Part shown: positions 35,533 through 47,212 of the stretch, piece after piece
How positions within the stretch are numbered: the first letter of the stretch is position 1
How the letters are laid out: every line of letters starts with the position of its first letter
Source: Protopterus annectens
Lineage: Eukaryota > Chordata > Ceratodontiformes > Protopteridae
DNA length: 64,000 bases
Assembly (NCBI RefSeq): GCF_019279795.1
Contig: NC_056747.1
Coordinates: forward strand, 1,003,558,932 to 1,003,622,931
Reading direction: 5' to 3'
Position numbers and translations under genes: made by a program
The notes under the pieces: generated by a model
The model's input: only the letters and a program-made list of their open reading frames with translations
Told to the model about the DNA's origin: nothing
The model's database searches: none

Positions 35533-36020
35533 GTATATCTGTATCTGCATATATGTGCCTGTGTATATGTATCCTGGGGATGTTGATAGCCTCCACATTG
35601 TAAATCTCCCATGGGAGCCAGACTGTACTGCATGATATGTTACCATTACCAGCCTGCCATCATACAGCTGGGATGTAGTACTGTTAACATCTTGTGCCCA
35701 TGTCATGTCAGGTCCTGGTTATGGGATCTGCAACACTTGGTAGTGTATTGCAGGGCAGACGTGTTTGGCTGTGGGGGGGGGGGTTGCCAATTATTACAAT
35801 ACATATATTGTTTAAGGCCTCCCACCCCACTGACTGTGCATGAGGACATATGCATTTCTGTTTATCTACCATTGCTATCTACGGATGTATGCCCATATAT
35901 ACCTATATAGGTATATATATTTGCTTACATATGTCTAATTATGTCCGTATATACCTATGGAGATATACATCTGTGTACATATATGTAACCTGCTGTATAT
36001 ATGTGGACATATGGGTGTTG

Positions 36021-36150
<130 letters not shown>

Positions 36151-36199
36151 ATTTGCATGTATATATGTTCATATATATCTATATCTATGTATATATTTC

Positions 36200-36203
<4 letters not shown>

Positions 36204-36246
<43 letters not shown>

Positions 36247-36247
36247 A
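36204..36247. repeat. (AT)n-(GT)n microsatellite
   Basis: About 15 AT units then about 7 GT units. Positional homologue of 37493-37556 (pure AT) and 59587-59740 (AT then AC). Confidence 0.95.
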
Positions 36248-36375
36248 GTATCGGTTTAGATATGGATATAATTACACACACATATATATCTAGATGTTGG
36301 TATACATTCTCTGTACTGTTGCATGACTGGGCTGGATGTTATGCTAACAACAACATCAGATTAATGTATATCTGG

Positions 36376-36490
36376 AATGGCTTAGTGATACATTGCATTG
36401 GGTATGATGTGCATGGTCTTGGGTTCCAGCCTTGCAGAAGCTGTTTATTTTGTTGCTGGGTGGAAAACGGGCCATTGGATACTGACTGAT
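36376..36490 (+). mobile_element. tRNA-derived SINE head (copy 1)
   Basis: ATGGCTTAGTGATACATT (box-A-like) and TTGGGTTCCAGCCTTGCAGA (box-B-like), followed by the family body GCTGTTTATTTTGTTGCTGG and a GGGCCATTGGATAC word. Other copies: 37690, 59876 and 63895. Confidence 0.65.
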
Positions 36491-36544
36491 TAAGGCACTT
36501 TAAAGCAGTGCATCTTCATTAGACAATAATGTCATTATCAGGGG

Positions 36545-37156
36545 GGGAACCTGTAGTGTCGTGTGTATACCAGGGTCGTGTGTTTCCCATATCCCTGAAT
36601 TAGATGTTCCTAGTAGGTTTTGTGTGCATACCAAGCAACCTTGTGTGCTACGTATGCTTTGCGATACCTACAAATAAAACAGTTAATGTCAACAAAGTCA
36701 CACGTGAAGTCTATTGTTATTACCAGGGAAACATTCACCCCATGTGGGACAATCCAAAAATTGGGTATTCTACTTTATTCTAAAAGCATGGCTGCAAAGG
36801 TGCACATGGCTATGTGCATGAACTACAGCGTGTGACAGACCTAGGACACTTGGGTCGGGATGACGTACAGGATGATTCCTTTGCGGAGGAGGAGTGCAGG
36901 GTGGGCAAAGTGTGGTGGTGTGGTTGCTACAAGCTGGTAACCAGAGAAGGGATGGTGGCTGTGTGTGTGCAGTGGAGTGGGGGGGAGGCAGAAATGTGGG
37001 TAAAGTAAATATGGGTCGAGGAAAGGCTGGGTTGGATGGGCCTGTACTGGTCAGCCCGCCTAGTGGGTGGGGGAGGGGGATTGTGATATAAACTTGTGAA
37101 ACATAAAAGAAGACTAATTTAAATCCCTATTTAAATGAAACACTTACAATAAAATG
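36545..37156. other. Unique stretch between repeat copies, no gene recognised
   Basis: Starts with TCATTATCAGGGGGGGAACC and contains G-rich sequence near 36890-37080. It has no counterpart in copy B at the equivalent place, so it is an insertion or the site where the partial copy joins. Confidence 0.5.
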
Positions 37157-37490
37157 ATCTTGGTAGTGTATTGCAGGGTGGACGTGTTTGGCTGGGAGGG
37201 GGTATGCCAATTCATACAATGCGTATATTGTTTTGGGCCTCTCAACCCCATTAATGGTGCATGTGGACATATATGTTTCTGTTTATCTACCATTGCTATC
37301 TACAGATGTCTGGCCATATATACATATATGGGTATATATATTTGCTTGCATATTTATAACTATATCCGTCTATACCTAAGGAGATCTGTCTCTGCGTACA
37401 TATATGTAACTTGCTGTGTATATGTTTACATATAGGTGTTGACACATATATGCATAGATGTCGGCATTTGCATGTATATATGTTCATATA

Positions 37491-37492
<2 letters not shown>

Positions 37493-37556
<64 letters not shown>
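37493..37556. repeat. (AT)n microsatellite
   Basis: About 30 pure AT units. Confidence 0.97.
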
Positions 37557-37558
<2 letters not shown>

Positions 37559-37689
37559 TATGTTGCATCTGTTTAGATATTAATATATTTACACACACAC
37601 ATACATCTAGATGTAGGTATACATTCTCTGTACTGTTGCATGACTGGGTGGTATGTTATGTTTCTGACAACATCAGATTTTTGTATATC

Positions 37690-37805
37690 TGGCATGGCTT
37701 AGTGGTACATTACTTTGTGTATGGTGTGCATGGTCCTGGGTTTGAGTTTTGCAGAGGCTGTTTATTTTGTGGCTGGCCAGAAAGAGGCTCATTGTATATG
37801 GAGTG
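37690..37805 (+). mobile_element. tRNA-derived SINE head (copy 2)
   Basis: CATGGCTTAGTGGTACATTA (box A) and GGTCCTGGGTTTGAGTTTTG (box B), then GCAGAGGCTGTTTATTTTGT. Same family as copies at 36376, 59876 and 63895. Confidence 0.7.
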
Positions 37806-38111
37806 AGTGAAGCACTTTTACGCAGTTGTCAGTGGGTTTGCATGATGGCAAACACTACTAACTTCCAGTGACATCTGCTTACACATGGTTAGCCTCACTA
37901 TTGCTTACTCTGTTTAAGCACTGCTTACCATCATGCAGACTTGCACCTGCTTACTAGTGCTTATTTATCCTTACTATTGCTATATTTTAGACAGTAATAG
38001 TCTACTGGTTCTTTATCATTCATTACACAGCTTACTACTCCAGTTCACAAATATATGTTATTTATTAGGTTATACAACTAAATATATAGATTATAACAAT
38101 GATGTGACATG

Positions 38112-38175
38112 GAAATGGAATGTACTGCAGTGGGACTCGAACCGGGATTGACTGCTTGTGAGGCAAACGCTCTGC
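38112..38175 (-). tRNA. tRNA-like sequence, Val(CAC)-like, D arm shortened
   Basis: On the minus strand: a 7-bp acceptor (TACTGTA with TGCAGTA, one G-T pair), box A-like AGTGGGCAGAGCG, an anticodon arm with loop CTCACAA (U33, CAC at 34-36, A37) closed by TGC/GCA, and a perfect box B GGTTCGAGTCC. Total length is only 64 nt, the D arm is reduced and the T stem pairs poorly (about 2 bp), so this is a pseudogene or SINE head and not a working tRNA. Confidence 0.5.
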
Positions 38176-38389
38176 CCACTACAGTATTGCTATACTGCTG
38201 CATTTGCACATATTTTGCTTTTTATCCTCCTTTTGCTATTTAAGCTACATTAACCATAGCTAAGCGATGGGCAAACCCGCACACCTACGGTTAAACCTCA
38301 TCCGTTTCATTAACAATACATATCTTTTTTATTTTTTTTATTCACTATTGCTCTTATACATGTAGGGGGATGTTGCTAGGGGTATGCGT

Positions 38390-38640
38390 ACATCTATGGG
38401 CAGTCTCACTCATTGTTTACTACCTTTCTGCAGTCCGTCATTGCAGGGGCGTGTATATTCTGAGAGCTCTGCTCTCAGACATGCCCCCTGCACTTATACA
38501 TGCTCCGTGTAAGCCTAGGAACTCGGCCAGCACACCTTCATTGCTATGCATGGTGCACTGCCATCCTGCTCCTAAATGGGCGCTTCCATGCAGGACTAAA
38601 CTAGTCCTGCATGGAAGGTTAGTGAATCCAGGAGAATGTC
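38390..38640. mobile_element. Possible Harbinger-type MITE
   Basis: Ends in GGATTCACTAACCTTCC on the minus strand, as at 26.49 kb, and shares the GCAGGGGCGTG word with the MITE at 25.93 kb. Contains the palindromes CTTCCATGCAGGACTA...TAGTCCTGCATGGAAG and GAGAGCTCTGCTCTC. The left end is uncertain. Confidence 0.4.
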
Positions 38641-39128
38641 TTTGTTTGCTTGTTCTACAGGAAGAAATATCATACAATATAATTTCATGTTTAAGTGCTT
38701 TCAGACTTATGCATATTATCAGGCCAAGTGTAAGGGTGATATTCATAGTCCTATCATTCACAGATGCCTAAAGTGGATTTGCAAATCAAACCACTATGCC
38801 TGTGTTTAAATGAGAAAAGTGGAAACAAGTAGTGCTGGTTTTCAAAGTCTCAACCGTTTGATGGAATGCCCAGCAGTAGAGTATCTAGAATGAGGCAAGA
38901 GGTGTAAATGCCTTGGGCACAAAGTGTTCCGGATGCAATCAGCCAAACACAAGCTCTCTTTAATGCAATACTTGTGTGGTCTAAAATATAGCAATTGTTT
39001 GCTACATTGTAACAAGCAGTTTGCTACAGTTTAAAAGTAAAAAAAAAAAAAAAATACTTTTTAAAATAAAGCCTGACAGCATTGTAGTACTCCGTGCAGG
39101 CAGGGTATAAACTGTAGCAACTGTTTGC

Positions 39129-39129
<1 letters not shown>

Positions 39130-39214
<85 letters not shown>
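39130..39214. repeat. (AT)n microsatellite
   Basis: About 42 AT units directly left of foldback element FB4. A second AT tract (42924-42971) lies directly right of it. Confidence 0.97.
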
Positions 39215-39216
<2 letters not shown>

Positions 39217-39578
39217 TTCACTTTATAAGCTCAAAGTGCTGTAATCTCAAATTACAAAATCTCACGCCCATAAAGTAGAAAATCCAAATACCTGAAACCA
39301 CACAATCATGAAGCCCTAAATCCCGACACCACAAAACCACGAAATTCAAACTCCCAACACTTATAGGTTCATAGGTTCATAGGTAGATACTACGCTATCT
39401 GCCCTAGGGCATTTATAAGCCTAGCCAGAGTGTATTTGGCTTCTGCCTCCCTATTAGATTAGCCTACTGTGCCTCTGTAAAGTAGGTCACAGAAGGTACC
39501 CTTTTAAGATTAATTTACTGTGCCTCTGTCTAGCAGGGACACAGGAGAGATCCCAGGGGTGAATTTACGATTTCCCAT

Positions 39579-41009
39579 TCACGCGTCCAAATTTCGCTTG
39601 AAGAGGGTCAGTGAGGGGCTATGTCTAACATGAATTGGGATTCTATTCCAGAGTGAGGGGAGCCTTTGGGAAATGAATCTGTCCCTCCAGCATGTCCTAT
39701 TTATTTTTGTGCTGAGGTTTAGGTCCCTGGAGCATGTAGCTCTAAGGGACTTGGATTTTTTGAGGTGGAGCATGTCCATTAATTCTGGGTTTGACATGGC
39801 TTTGTATGTCAGGCATAGATCGCCTCTGAGTAGGCAGTAAGCAACTGAGTAGAGCTGGAGTTTCTTTAGTCGAGCTGCATAGGACATCTGTTTGTAGCCC
39901 ATGATCCTCTTGGTGAGGTACTTTTGGGGTCTCTCCAGTTGCTGCAGGTGTCGGGTAAGGTACATCCCAAAAGGGGCATTGTATTCAATTATGGGCCTGA
40001 TGAGTGATGAGTAGAGGGGCACAATGACCTCTCTTGATCTAGATACGAACCCTTTTGTGATAAGGAGGGCTATATAGAAGGTCTTTCTAACCACTTTGGC
40101 AACATGATTATCAAAGGAGAGATTACTATCTACGTTGGTCCTCAAATCTCTAATTACTTCTTCCGTACTTAATGGATTACCACCTATGTGGAAATTTGTG
40201 GGCACCTTGTTTTTCCCAAAGGGGATGACTATGCACTTTTTAGCATTTAGCTTGAGGCTGTGGCTCTGGCACCAAGCATCTGTCTCTGTGAGACCCTTTT
40301 GGAGGATACTTGTGTCAGCTGGAGATTTGATTATGACCCCCAGTTTGTAGTCATCTGCGAACTTTGTCAGCCATAATCCCCCCTTGTTAGCCTGAACCTC
40401 AGAGAAGTATATACCGAACAAGAGAGGTCCCAGAACTGAGCCCTGTGGGATGCCACTTGTAACTGGTTTGGATTCGGACATGGCACCTGCAATTCTGACC
40501 ATGTGGGTTCTATCTCTGAGCCAGTTTGCAATCCATCTTGTGATATAGGGGTTGATATTTAAGCTGGTAAGCTTATTTATGATGCCTGAGTGGGGTATTG
40601 TGTCGAAGGCTTTTGTGAGGTCCAGGTAGGCTGTGTGGACTATCTTGCCCTCATCTATGGCTTTGGTAACTGTTTCAAACAAATCAACTAGGTTTAAGAG
40701 GCAAGAGCTGCCCTTAACAAAGCCAAATTGGGTAGGGTCCAGTGTCTGGAGGATCCCAATGTCTTTGTTTATGAGTTCCATGATAATACGCTCCATAGCT
40801 TTACAGACCAGCCTAGTCAGGCTTATGGGGCGACAGTTTCCGGGGTCTGTTGTGGCACCACCTTTGTGGAGTGGGACCACTGTAGCTGTACGCCATTCTT
40901 TGGGTACATATCCTGTAGTAAGGCTAAGTTTGAACAGTGACTTAATGTGAGGGTTCAGTTCTTCTTGGAGCTCATGTAAGACACAGCCTGGGACACCATC
41001 TGGTCCCAT
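39579..41009 (-). pseudogene. CR1-2 ORF2, reverse transcriptase and C-terminus
   Basis: 476 uninterrupted codons covering the RT and C-terminal parts: GPDGVPGCVLHEL, ATVVPLHKGGATTDPGNCRP, QFGFVKGSSCLLNL, TAYLDLTKAFDTIPH, SGIPQGSVLGPLLFGIYFSE, LTKFADDYKLGV (catalytic FADD), KKCIVIPFGKNK and CWRDRFISQRLPSLWNRIP. All RT catalytic residues look present. The frame is lost on the 5' side next to a 17-base G run (41108-41124, C run on the coding strand), where CR1-1 has only a short mixed tract, so a homopolymer expansion probably broke it. Confidence 0.9.
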
Positions 41010-41080
41010 AGATGCTGTGTTTTTTTGCTTTGTAGAGGGCAGCTTTCACCTGTGCATCTGTGATATCACAGAGGTTACAT

Positions 41081-42438
41081 TCAGTTGGGATAGGCGTTTG
41101 CTTCTTTGGGGGGGGGGGGGGGGGAGACGTTTGCACTGAATCTGTCTGCCAGGATGTTGGCTATGTCTGTAGGTTGGGTATATTTTGTACCGTTATGCAA
41201 CAATTCAGAGCATATCTGGGAGTTTCCGCCCATGTTTCTGACATAACTAAAGAAGGCCTTGTGATTATCTTTAGTGTCTAGGGCAATTTTTCTTCGAAAC
41301 TGGCCTTTGATGATTTTATGAGGGATCAAAGTTTCTTGCTAATACTGATCAGAGATGCCTTCCCTTTTTGGGATTTTGCTCTGTCATGTAGTAGCTTCCT
41401 CCTTCTGTTGTATAGCTTATTTATGGCTGGGGTCCACCAGACCAGTCTCCTGTTTTTGGAGGAGTGAGTCTTGGTTTTATTTGGGATAGCACGATCCATG
41501 CATTCCTGCAGGTGCTCATAGAATGCATTTGTAAAGGATTCTGCAAATTGGGCTGTATTATCCTCTGGCCCAAGGGCTTTGAAGGATTCCACCTCAGTCT
41601 TGAGAAGTGCAAAGTTGGCTTTGAAGAAATTCTTTACAGTGATTTCCTTGGCTGGGGGTGGGGACGGGATATGGATGTCCAGGGAAATTTGTTTATGGTC
41701 TGATCTTACCAATGAGGGGTTTACCTCTGGTGTGGAACATAGAGTCCCCATGTTGGTGATGACCAGGTACAATATGTTGTTCCCTCTTGGGGGAGTAGTG
41801 ACCAGTTGTTCCATTGCATTAGAATTTATAAATTCAAGGAACCATTGGGCAAGGGTGTTTGGGCTTGAGTAGTTTTCCCAGTCAATGTTTGGGTAGTTGA
41901 AGTCACCCAATAACATAGTGTTTGGAGAGACCTTCATATTCTCCATTGTTCTCAGGAATGCCAAGTGGGGTTCCTGTAATAGGGAGGGTGTTCTGTAGCA
42001 GGCTACAAACTGAAAGGCAGTTTTGTCTGCTGTTAGTTGCACATGGATGGTTTCCGATGCTTCGTGCAGTGCCACTAACCTGGAGGTGTAGGTATCTTTG
42101 ATGAATATAGATACTCCCCCTCCTTTTGTGCTTTGGTCCAAGTTTTGGGGGCGAAACGCATGGTATGAGTTATAACCTGGTAGTGCTGGGGTGCTCTCAG
42201 GAGCCTTGAACCAGGTTTCTGTTACTGCACAAACATCGATTTTCTCCATACTGAGGAGAGTCTCTAGTGCGTGCATCTTGAGGTTTAGACTTCTGGCATT
42301 GAGTAGCATTACCTTTAGTTTTTTTATCTTTGGGTTGTCTATGGAGGTGGGTTTGTCCTTTGAGCCTTGCCTAAAAAAGGCACTATTGGGGTGGCAAGAG
42401 CCCTGGCCAGTATACGAAAGCCTAAGGGTGACTTGCAA
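41081..42438 (-). pseudogene. CR1-2 ORF2, endonuclease and linker
   Basis: A 370-codon frame (42438-41326) plus a short continuation in another frame (41329-41081). Endonuclease blocks: LLNARSLNLKMHALE, CAVTETWFK, GGGVSIFIKD, LLGDFNYPNIDW (catalytic Asp intact, unlike CR1-1), LVITNMG, SLVRSDHKQISLD. The linker has WWTPAINKLYNRRRKLL. A one-base change near 41326 shifts the frame to a segment with DNHKAFFSYVRNMGGN. The N-terminus overlaps the end of ORF1 in another phase, as expected for CR1. Confidence 0.88.
41108..41124 (+). repeat. G17 homopolymer in CR1-2 ORF2
   Basis: A run of 17 G within coding DNA of the LINE, marking the frameshift between linker and RT. Confidence 0.95.
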
Positions 42439-42560
42439 ACACCATTACAACACACACCTACACAAGTAAAGAAGCACACGCACCTGCCCTTATTATATGC
42501 AGGGGGGCAAGCCCACCTGCACCCCCCATTTAAATATTCTAACTCCAAGGTTGCACTACA

Positions 42561-42562
<2 letters not shown>

Positions 42563-42638
<76 letters not shown>
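42563..42638. repeat. (AC)n microsatellite in FB4
   Basis: About 38 AC units inside FB4, immediately after the core word GGTTGCACTACAG. Confidence 0.97.
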
Positions 42639-42641
<3 letters not shown>

Positions 42642-42921
42642 CACCACCACACAAACTACATTCCTCTTGCACACACACACATTGCAGTAACAACACACAC
42701 TAACACACACTACATCTCCCACTGAACACCCTTAAACATAAACACTTAACCGAATCCTTGAACACATCGCAATACCAGAACCGCTAATTCAAAACCTCCC
42801 GCATTCGAGATTTTGAATTTCACGCTTCTGTGGTTGCGATCTTCCGATTCTTACTCTTTATGAACTCGAGATACTGAAATTCGAGATTTCAGTATTTCGA
42901 GCTTATAAAGTGTTCCCACAT

Positions 42922-42923
<2 letters not shown>

Positions 42924-42971
<48 letters not shown>
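42924..42971. repeat. (AT)n microsatellite
   Basis: About 23 AT units right of FB4. Confidence 0.97.
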
Positions 42972-42974
<3 letters not shown>

Positions 42975-42976
<2 letters not shown>

Positions 42977-44200
42977 GTTGAAGGATGTTTGTGAACATTC
43001 CACAGAAACAGGACCTGAATGGCTGGGACAGGAGGGAGGAGAGGGGATGTTGTGCATTTGACCACCTTTACCAGTAAAAGGAATTTCTGTTTTTTTTTTT
43101 TTTTTTGCCCTTCTGCCCTTCAGTGGAAGAGTTGGGGGTGTAGATCTATCTTTACTAAGCCAATTGCTTATAATTTAGTAATCAACTTGTTACAGTGAAG
43201 TGCTTTTATAGCTGAAGGACTGGAGGGCTGATTCATAGTACTGGTCCAGGATGCTGGTTGAACAGCTATGCTTCTGATGCCCAGTAGAGTTTCACACATC
43301 TGAATTAGCATAAACTGACATGAAACGAGTTTAGTCATTTACAGAAATATCCATGCTGTAGTCTATTTTTGGCAAGTAGCAGCAAGCATAAAGTTGTGAA
43401 GATCGCTCTAGAACAAGTTAAACACAAAAATAATTAAGAGGGTTGTGCATGAAGGGATGGGAGATGGTGAGTAATATATCTTTAGTGGGAATAGATCCCC
43501 ATTTTTCTAAATTTCTTTATAAGTAAGGTTGGGGAAGAAAGAAGGGTAGATGTGTAGGAGGCAGGGTTAGGGGAGAATTAAGGATTTTTAAGACAAAATA
43601 TAAAGAAAAGACATGACAAACAGGAGCACTATGGTTGTCTGACATTGGAAGGGGGAGTCAAGACATAAAGACAGCAGACAGACACAAAACAGATATGGAG
43701 GAGTACCATAGGATTGATATCATCCCACTGTAGATAACCTCAAGTATTCCCCCTGCCCTAATGATCCCGGCTGAGGTGACCCAAAAGGTGAAAGAGGTCA
43801 AAGCCTCAGGTAGTTCAGTACTTGAAGCCAAGCAAAACAGTATGTCCTGCACCTGATGGAGGAGGGAGTGGTATGGACCTCATCACCTCTCTTCTGCCTT
43901 CTTGACTGCAACCAGTCCTGTAACCCATTTTCTTGGCTTACCAGGCTGCAATGCACCAGGGTACCAACAAGGATGGAGCTTCCACTCACTCCCTGTGAAG
44001 AAGTCTCCAGGCAGGCAGATGGAAATTGTGAACATTCCCACACCTAGGAGGCCTGCAGTTCAGATATCACATGCATTTCTAGACCTACAGAAAACAGAAC
44101 ATAAAAGTGAAAAAGAAAGACAGATGAGGGCAACAAAAAGACTCATAAAAGATAAAGAGCAAATGCTTTTAAGATAATGAGACAAAGATGACAGTGGTAA
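42975..44200. other. No gene recognised
   Basis: Apart from a T16 run (43091-43106), nothing is identified. Frames of 60-91 codons near 43.8-44.2 kb have no motifs. Confidence 0.5.
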
Positions 44201-44201
44201 C

Positions 44202-45190
44202 TGTAACAAAAGGAGCCAGTTATCTGGAATTCTGTAAATAATTATATCTCATTTGTGAATATTAACATGATTTATATAGAAGTGTAACAAAAAAAAGATA
44301 CTGCCAGCACAGCTGTCTGGAATTTTGTAAATGGTTATGTGTCAGTTGTGAATGTCAGCATGATTCATATGCTTGTGTTACAAATGTATTAGAACTGTAT
44401 GTTATGTGTATATCAAACTGCTGGTACAGAAGTGCGTGCAAAATGGATTTGTACAGTACTGAGCCTAGAGGTGTGCCCACAGTGTACCCTGTTGGAATAA
44501 AAGAGAAATGTATATACTCTATTGCAACTGTGTAAATGTGTATGTTTTAACAGTGGGAACTAGCACATAGAAGGTTAGCTTGCAAAACTTCAGAAAAAAA
44601 TAGTTGAAATTAAATTGTTTTATAATCAATTAAAAAAGAGATGGTTTCAATGCAGCAAGGAGACAGGATGTTTAAAACTAGGGAGCCTTCTGCATTGTCT
44701 TGTAAGTGTTTTATTGTTTTATGTCTTCCACCAGCTGCAAAGATCAGAGGGATATGTATTTTCACAGAGACATGCTAAATGCTGGCAGTTTCTAGCAGTG
44801 GGGGGTTTCACCTGGGATAGTCAAATGACAAGAAGTCATGTCATGCTGCAAGTATCCCATCAGCAATATTTGAAATATTAATTTAAGAACTCTCTGAGAG
44901 AGAGACTTGGTATTTTGTATTTTGTCTTTGACCCAACAGCATCAGCTGGAAAACCCACTCACCACTTCTGTCTTGCCTTGCTCTGTAAGTTAACTAAGGT
45001 ACAGCAATTTATTTTATGTTCATACAGGAATACAGTGAAGTACAACTTATATGTTTTCTGTATTTATTTGAGACTGTCCTGCAATGTTGTTTTAAGTATT
45101 TCCTGTGACTTTGAACTCTGAAGAAACTGCAGTTGTATACTGAATATTTTCTTGTTCTTTTATTGTTTATTATTAAATATATTTAAACAT
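44202..45190 (+). repeat. Gypsy 5' LTR
   Basis: Starts TGTAACAAAAGGAGCC and aligns with the 3' LTR at 51939-52564. The first 85 bp or so is partly repeated in tandem (TGTAACAAAAAAAAGATACT begins the second unit at about 44284). Contains GGAATAAAAGAG (polyadenylation-type signal, about 44491) and GTATATAC. About 250 bp (44725-44980) is absent from the 3' LTR. The right boundary is approximate because the 3' LTR is truncated. Confidence 0.75.
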
Positions 45191-45454
45191 TTCAATTGTG
45201 GCTGGTCTGTCTAGAGATATTTAAGCTCTTACAGTACTTGCATATGTATTTGCTGACTCTGTGCAAGCCACTCCTTATAGCCTTGCTCTTGGTTAAACTA
45301 CCATTTGGATTAATAGTAACATTAAAAGGTAAGATTGGACACCCTTTGCTAAGGGCCTTAAAGTAGCTGATAGGTAGTGGCTGATGGCAGTGAAAACTAC
45401 CTTATAGTCTGGGCTGAAGGGGGCACAGCAAGTAAAGCTGTGGTAGCCTTTCCC

Positions 45455-45456
<2 letters not shown>

Positions 45457-45543
<87 letters not shown>

Positions 45544-45558
45544 TGTGTGTGTGTGTGA
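45457..45558. repeat. (GT)n microsatellite
   Basis: About 50 GT units in the leader between 5' LTR and gag, with one TAT break. Confidence 0.97.
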
Positions 45559-46009
45559 GCTACTTGGGCAGGGACATAAAGCACTAGTTGGACAGAGATG
45601 GTGGTGGATGTCTTGTCTTGGCCACTCAGCTGAGATCTCAACCATATAGCTGTGCCAGTGGGGACTCTTTCTGGGGATCTGGAGAAAGAGGGAGAAACCA
45701 GCCCCAGACTGACTGTGGTCTCTGTGTGATCTTGAGGGAAATCACACTTTACTGTGTGTGTACTTGTCATCCTCCCAGTGTGTACATCCCCCACTGTTGC
45801 CAGTGGTGAGGATTGAGGCTCCTTGATATTACTGGGCCAGTGCTGGGGCATCACATATTAATTGCTGGGCAGTGGTGGGATATCCACATATTAGGATTTG
45901 GTGGTGTGTATATTGAATTCCTGTAGCCTGTAAACAGTGGTCACTAAGGAATGTGTTTGTAATCTCAATCAGCCACACAGGGAACATTCAGAGTTTCATA
46001 TCACAATTG

Positions 46010-46801
46010 TTTTATTTTATTTTTGTTAGCTTAGTTAGTCAGGGAGAGCAGGCAAGGATGTTAGCAGAGGAGTATGGCAAGCTGGCAAGAAGCTAGTTGG
46101 ATGAGACGTGGCAGGCTAAAGAACTGGTCCAAGCCAACCTGACTAAATCAGAAATTATTGTAGCCTTGGGTACAGCTGCATCACAGACCAGCAATTAGGA
46201 GGACAACCAGACTGGCCTTGAAGATGTACAACTCTCAGAAAATGGACAGTTCAACTTTTCACAGATGACTTAAAAATCCATCTGGAGTTAAAGAGATTTG
46301 AACTGGAGGCCAAACATTTGGAAATAGAATCTGCAGAGAGACTGAGACCACTGGAGGCTGAAGAAAATGAGAAACTGAGATGTCTGGTGGCTGAGGAGAA
46401 TGAGAGGCAGTGGCAATATGAAAAGGAGTTGCTGACGCTTCGCTAGGGTCATGGAGACAATGGGGAAGGGAGTAACCAAACCCCAGATGCAACAAAGGTC
46501 AGTAAATTTCTTCCACAAGTTACAGAGGGTGATAATTTTGACAGTTTTATTCATATTTTTAAAGGGTATGTAAACAGTATAATGTTGACCAATGGCTCTG
46601 AGTACAGTTCCTGACCCCCTTACCGCTATTTCTAAATTGTCTAATACTGATTGCTTAGATTATAATACTGTTAAAAATTGTCTTTTAAAGTGTTTTAAGT
46701 TAACACCTGAAGCTTATAGGAAAAAGTTTCATGAGCATAGACACAAGGCAGATGAATGTGTGTTTGAATATATTGTTGAACTAAGCACTTATTTTCATAG
46801 A
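46010..46801 (+). pseudogene. Gypsy gag, 5' part (SCAN-like)
   Basis: The readable part (46592-46801) includes DYNTVKNCLLKCFKLTPEAY, RKKFHEH and ECVFEYIVELSTYFHR. This is the capsid pattern (YDxVKxALLKRYxLTPExYRxKF) related to SCAN domains. Upstream (46010-46560) sequence rich in Glu/Lys/Arg codons with stops looks like the N-terminal coiled-coil part of gag. The gene is cut at 46801 by the L2-like LINE and resumes at 49435. Confidence 0.75.
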
Positions 46802-47212
46802 TTTTATTTATTTTTTGTTTTACATTTGTTAACTAGGGGTGTCTGACTGAGCCGAAAAGGTCCTTTTTCAGCAGAGGCCCGAGGAGAAAAGCTCCACACA
46901 GAAAAATAATCACAGATACATTTAGATATTTAGACATGATCAGTATACACACAAATTACAATAGACATGTTTTTACAGTGGTATGCAGCACATCAACAGT
47001 TTCAGTGGAGAGACGAAACAAGAAAACATTAATTTAAAAATAAAGCTAATTAATAGATTTGTGGTGTACAGCTGAAATTTGGAACATAGGTAGAATACAT
47101 ACATAGTACATAGGTACAGTACATACATTGTACATTAGCCAGTGTTTGTGAGTAAGAGTGAAAATTATTATCAATTACTCTAGGCTTAGTATCTGTACCT
47201 TGTCTTCTTTCA

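Larger units (their letters stand above)
37157..38060. repeat. Partial third copy of the segmental repeat (A')
   Basis: Repeats the segment that starts at 35733 in copy A (CTTGGTAGTGTATTGCAGGG, then the CATTGCTATCTAC word, an (AT)n tract and the SINE head). Beyond the SINE it continues with the TGCTTA-rich sequence also present in B at 60000-60170. The end CTCCAGTTCACAAATATATG matches 63762-63790. Confidence 0.8.
39364..42433 (-). mobile_element. CR1-type LINE, 5'-truncated (CR1-2)
   Basis: Same subfamily as CR1-1, with the same ATAGGTTC 3' terminal repeat (39364-39384). It runs from the 3' end through reverse transcriptase and endonuclease and stops inside the last 30 codons of ORF1 (SPLGFRILARALATPIVPFL, 42340-42433), typical 5' truncation by incomplete reverse transcription. 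The proteins are less damaged than in CR1-1. Confidence 0.88.
39219..42912. mobile_element. Foldback element FB4, split by a CR1 LINE
   Basis: The left end is CACTTTATAAGCTCAAAGTG and the right end on the other strand CACTTTATAAGCTCGAAATA, followed on both arms by AATCTCRAATT-type words. The right arm includes the hairpin ACTGAAATTCGAGATTTCAGT. The family core is present at 42503-42566 (GGGGGGCAAGCCCACCTGCA, then TTTAAATATTCTAACTCCAA). CR1-2 occupies about 39364-42433. Without CR1-2 the element would be roughly 620 bp. AT tracts on both outer sides suggest insertion into an (AT)n microsatellite, hiding any target-site duplication. An (AC)n tract has grown inside. Confidence 0.8.

Noticed and set aside
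43790-44177. Possible host exon (91-codon frame near 43.9 kb)
   Set aside because: Several short frames on both strands overlap, none with motifs or convincing splice sites.
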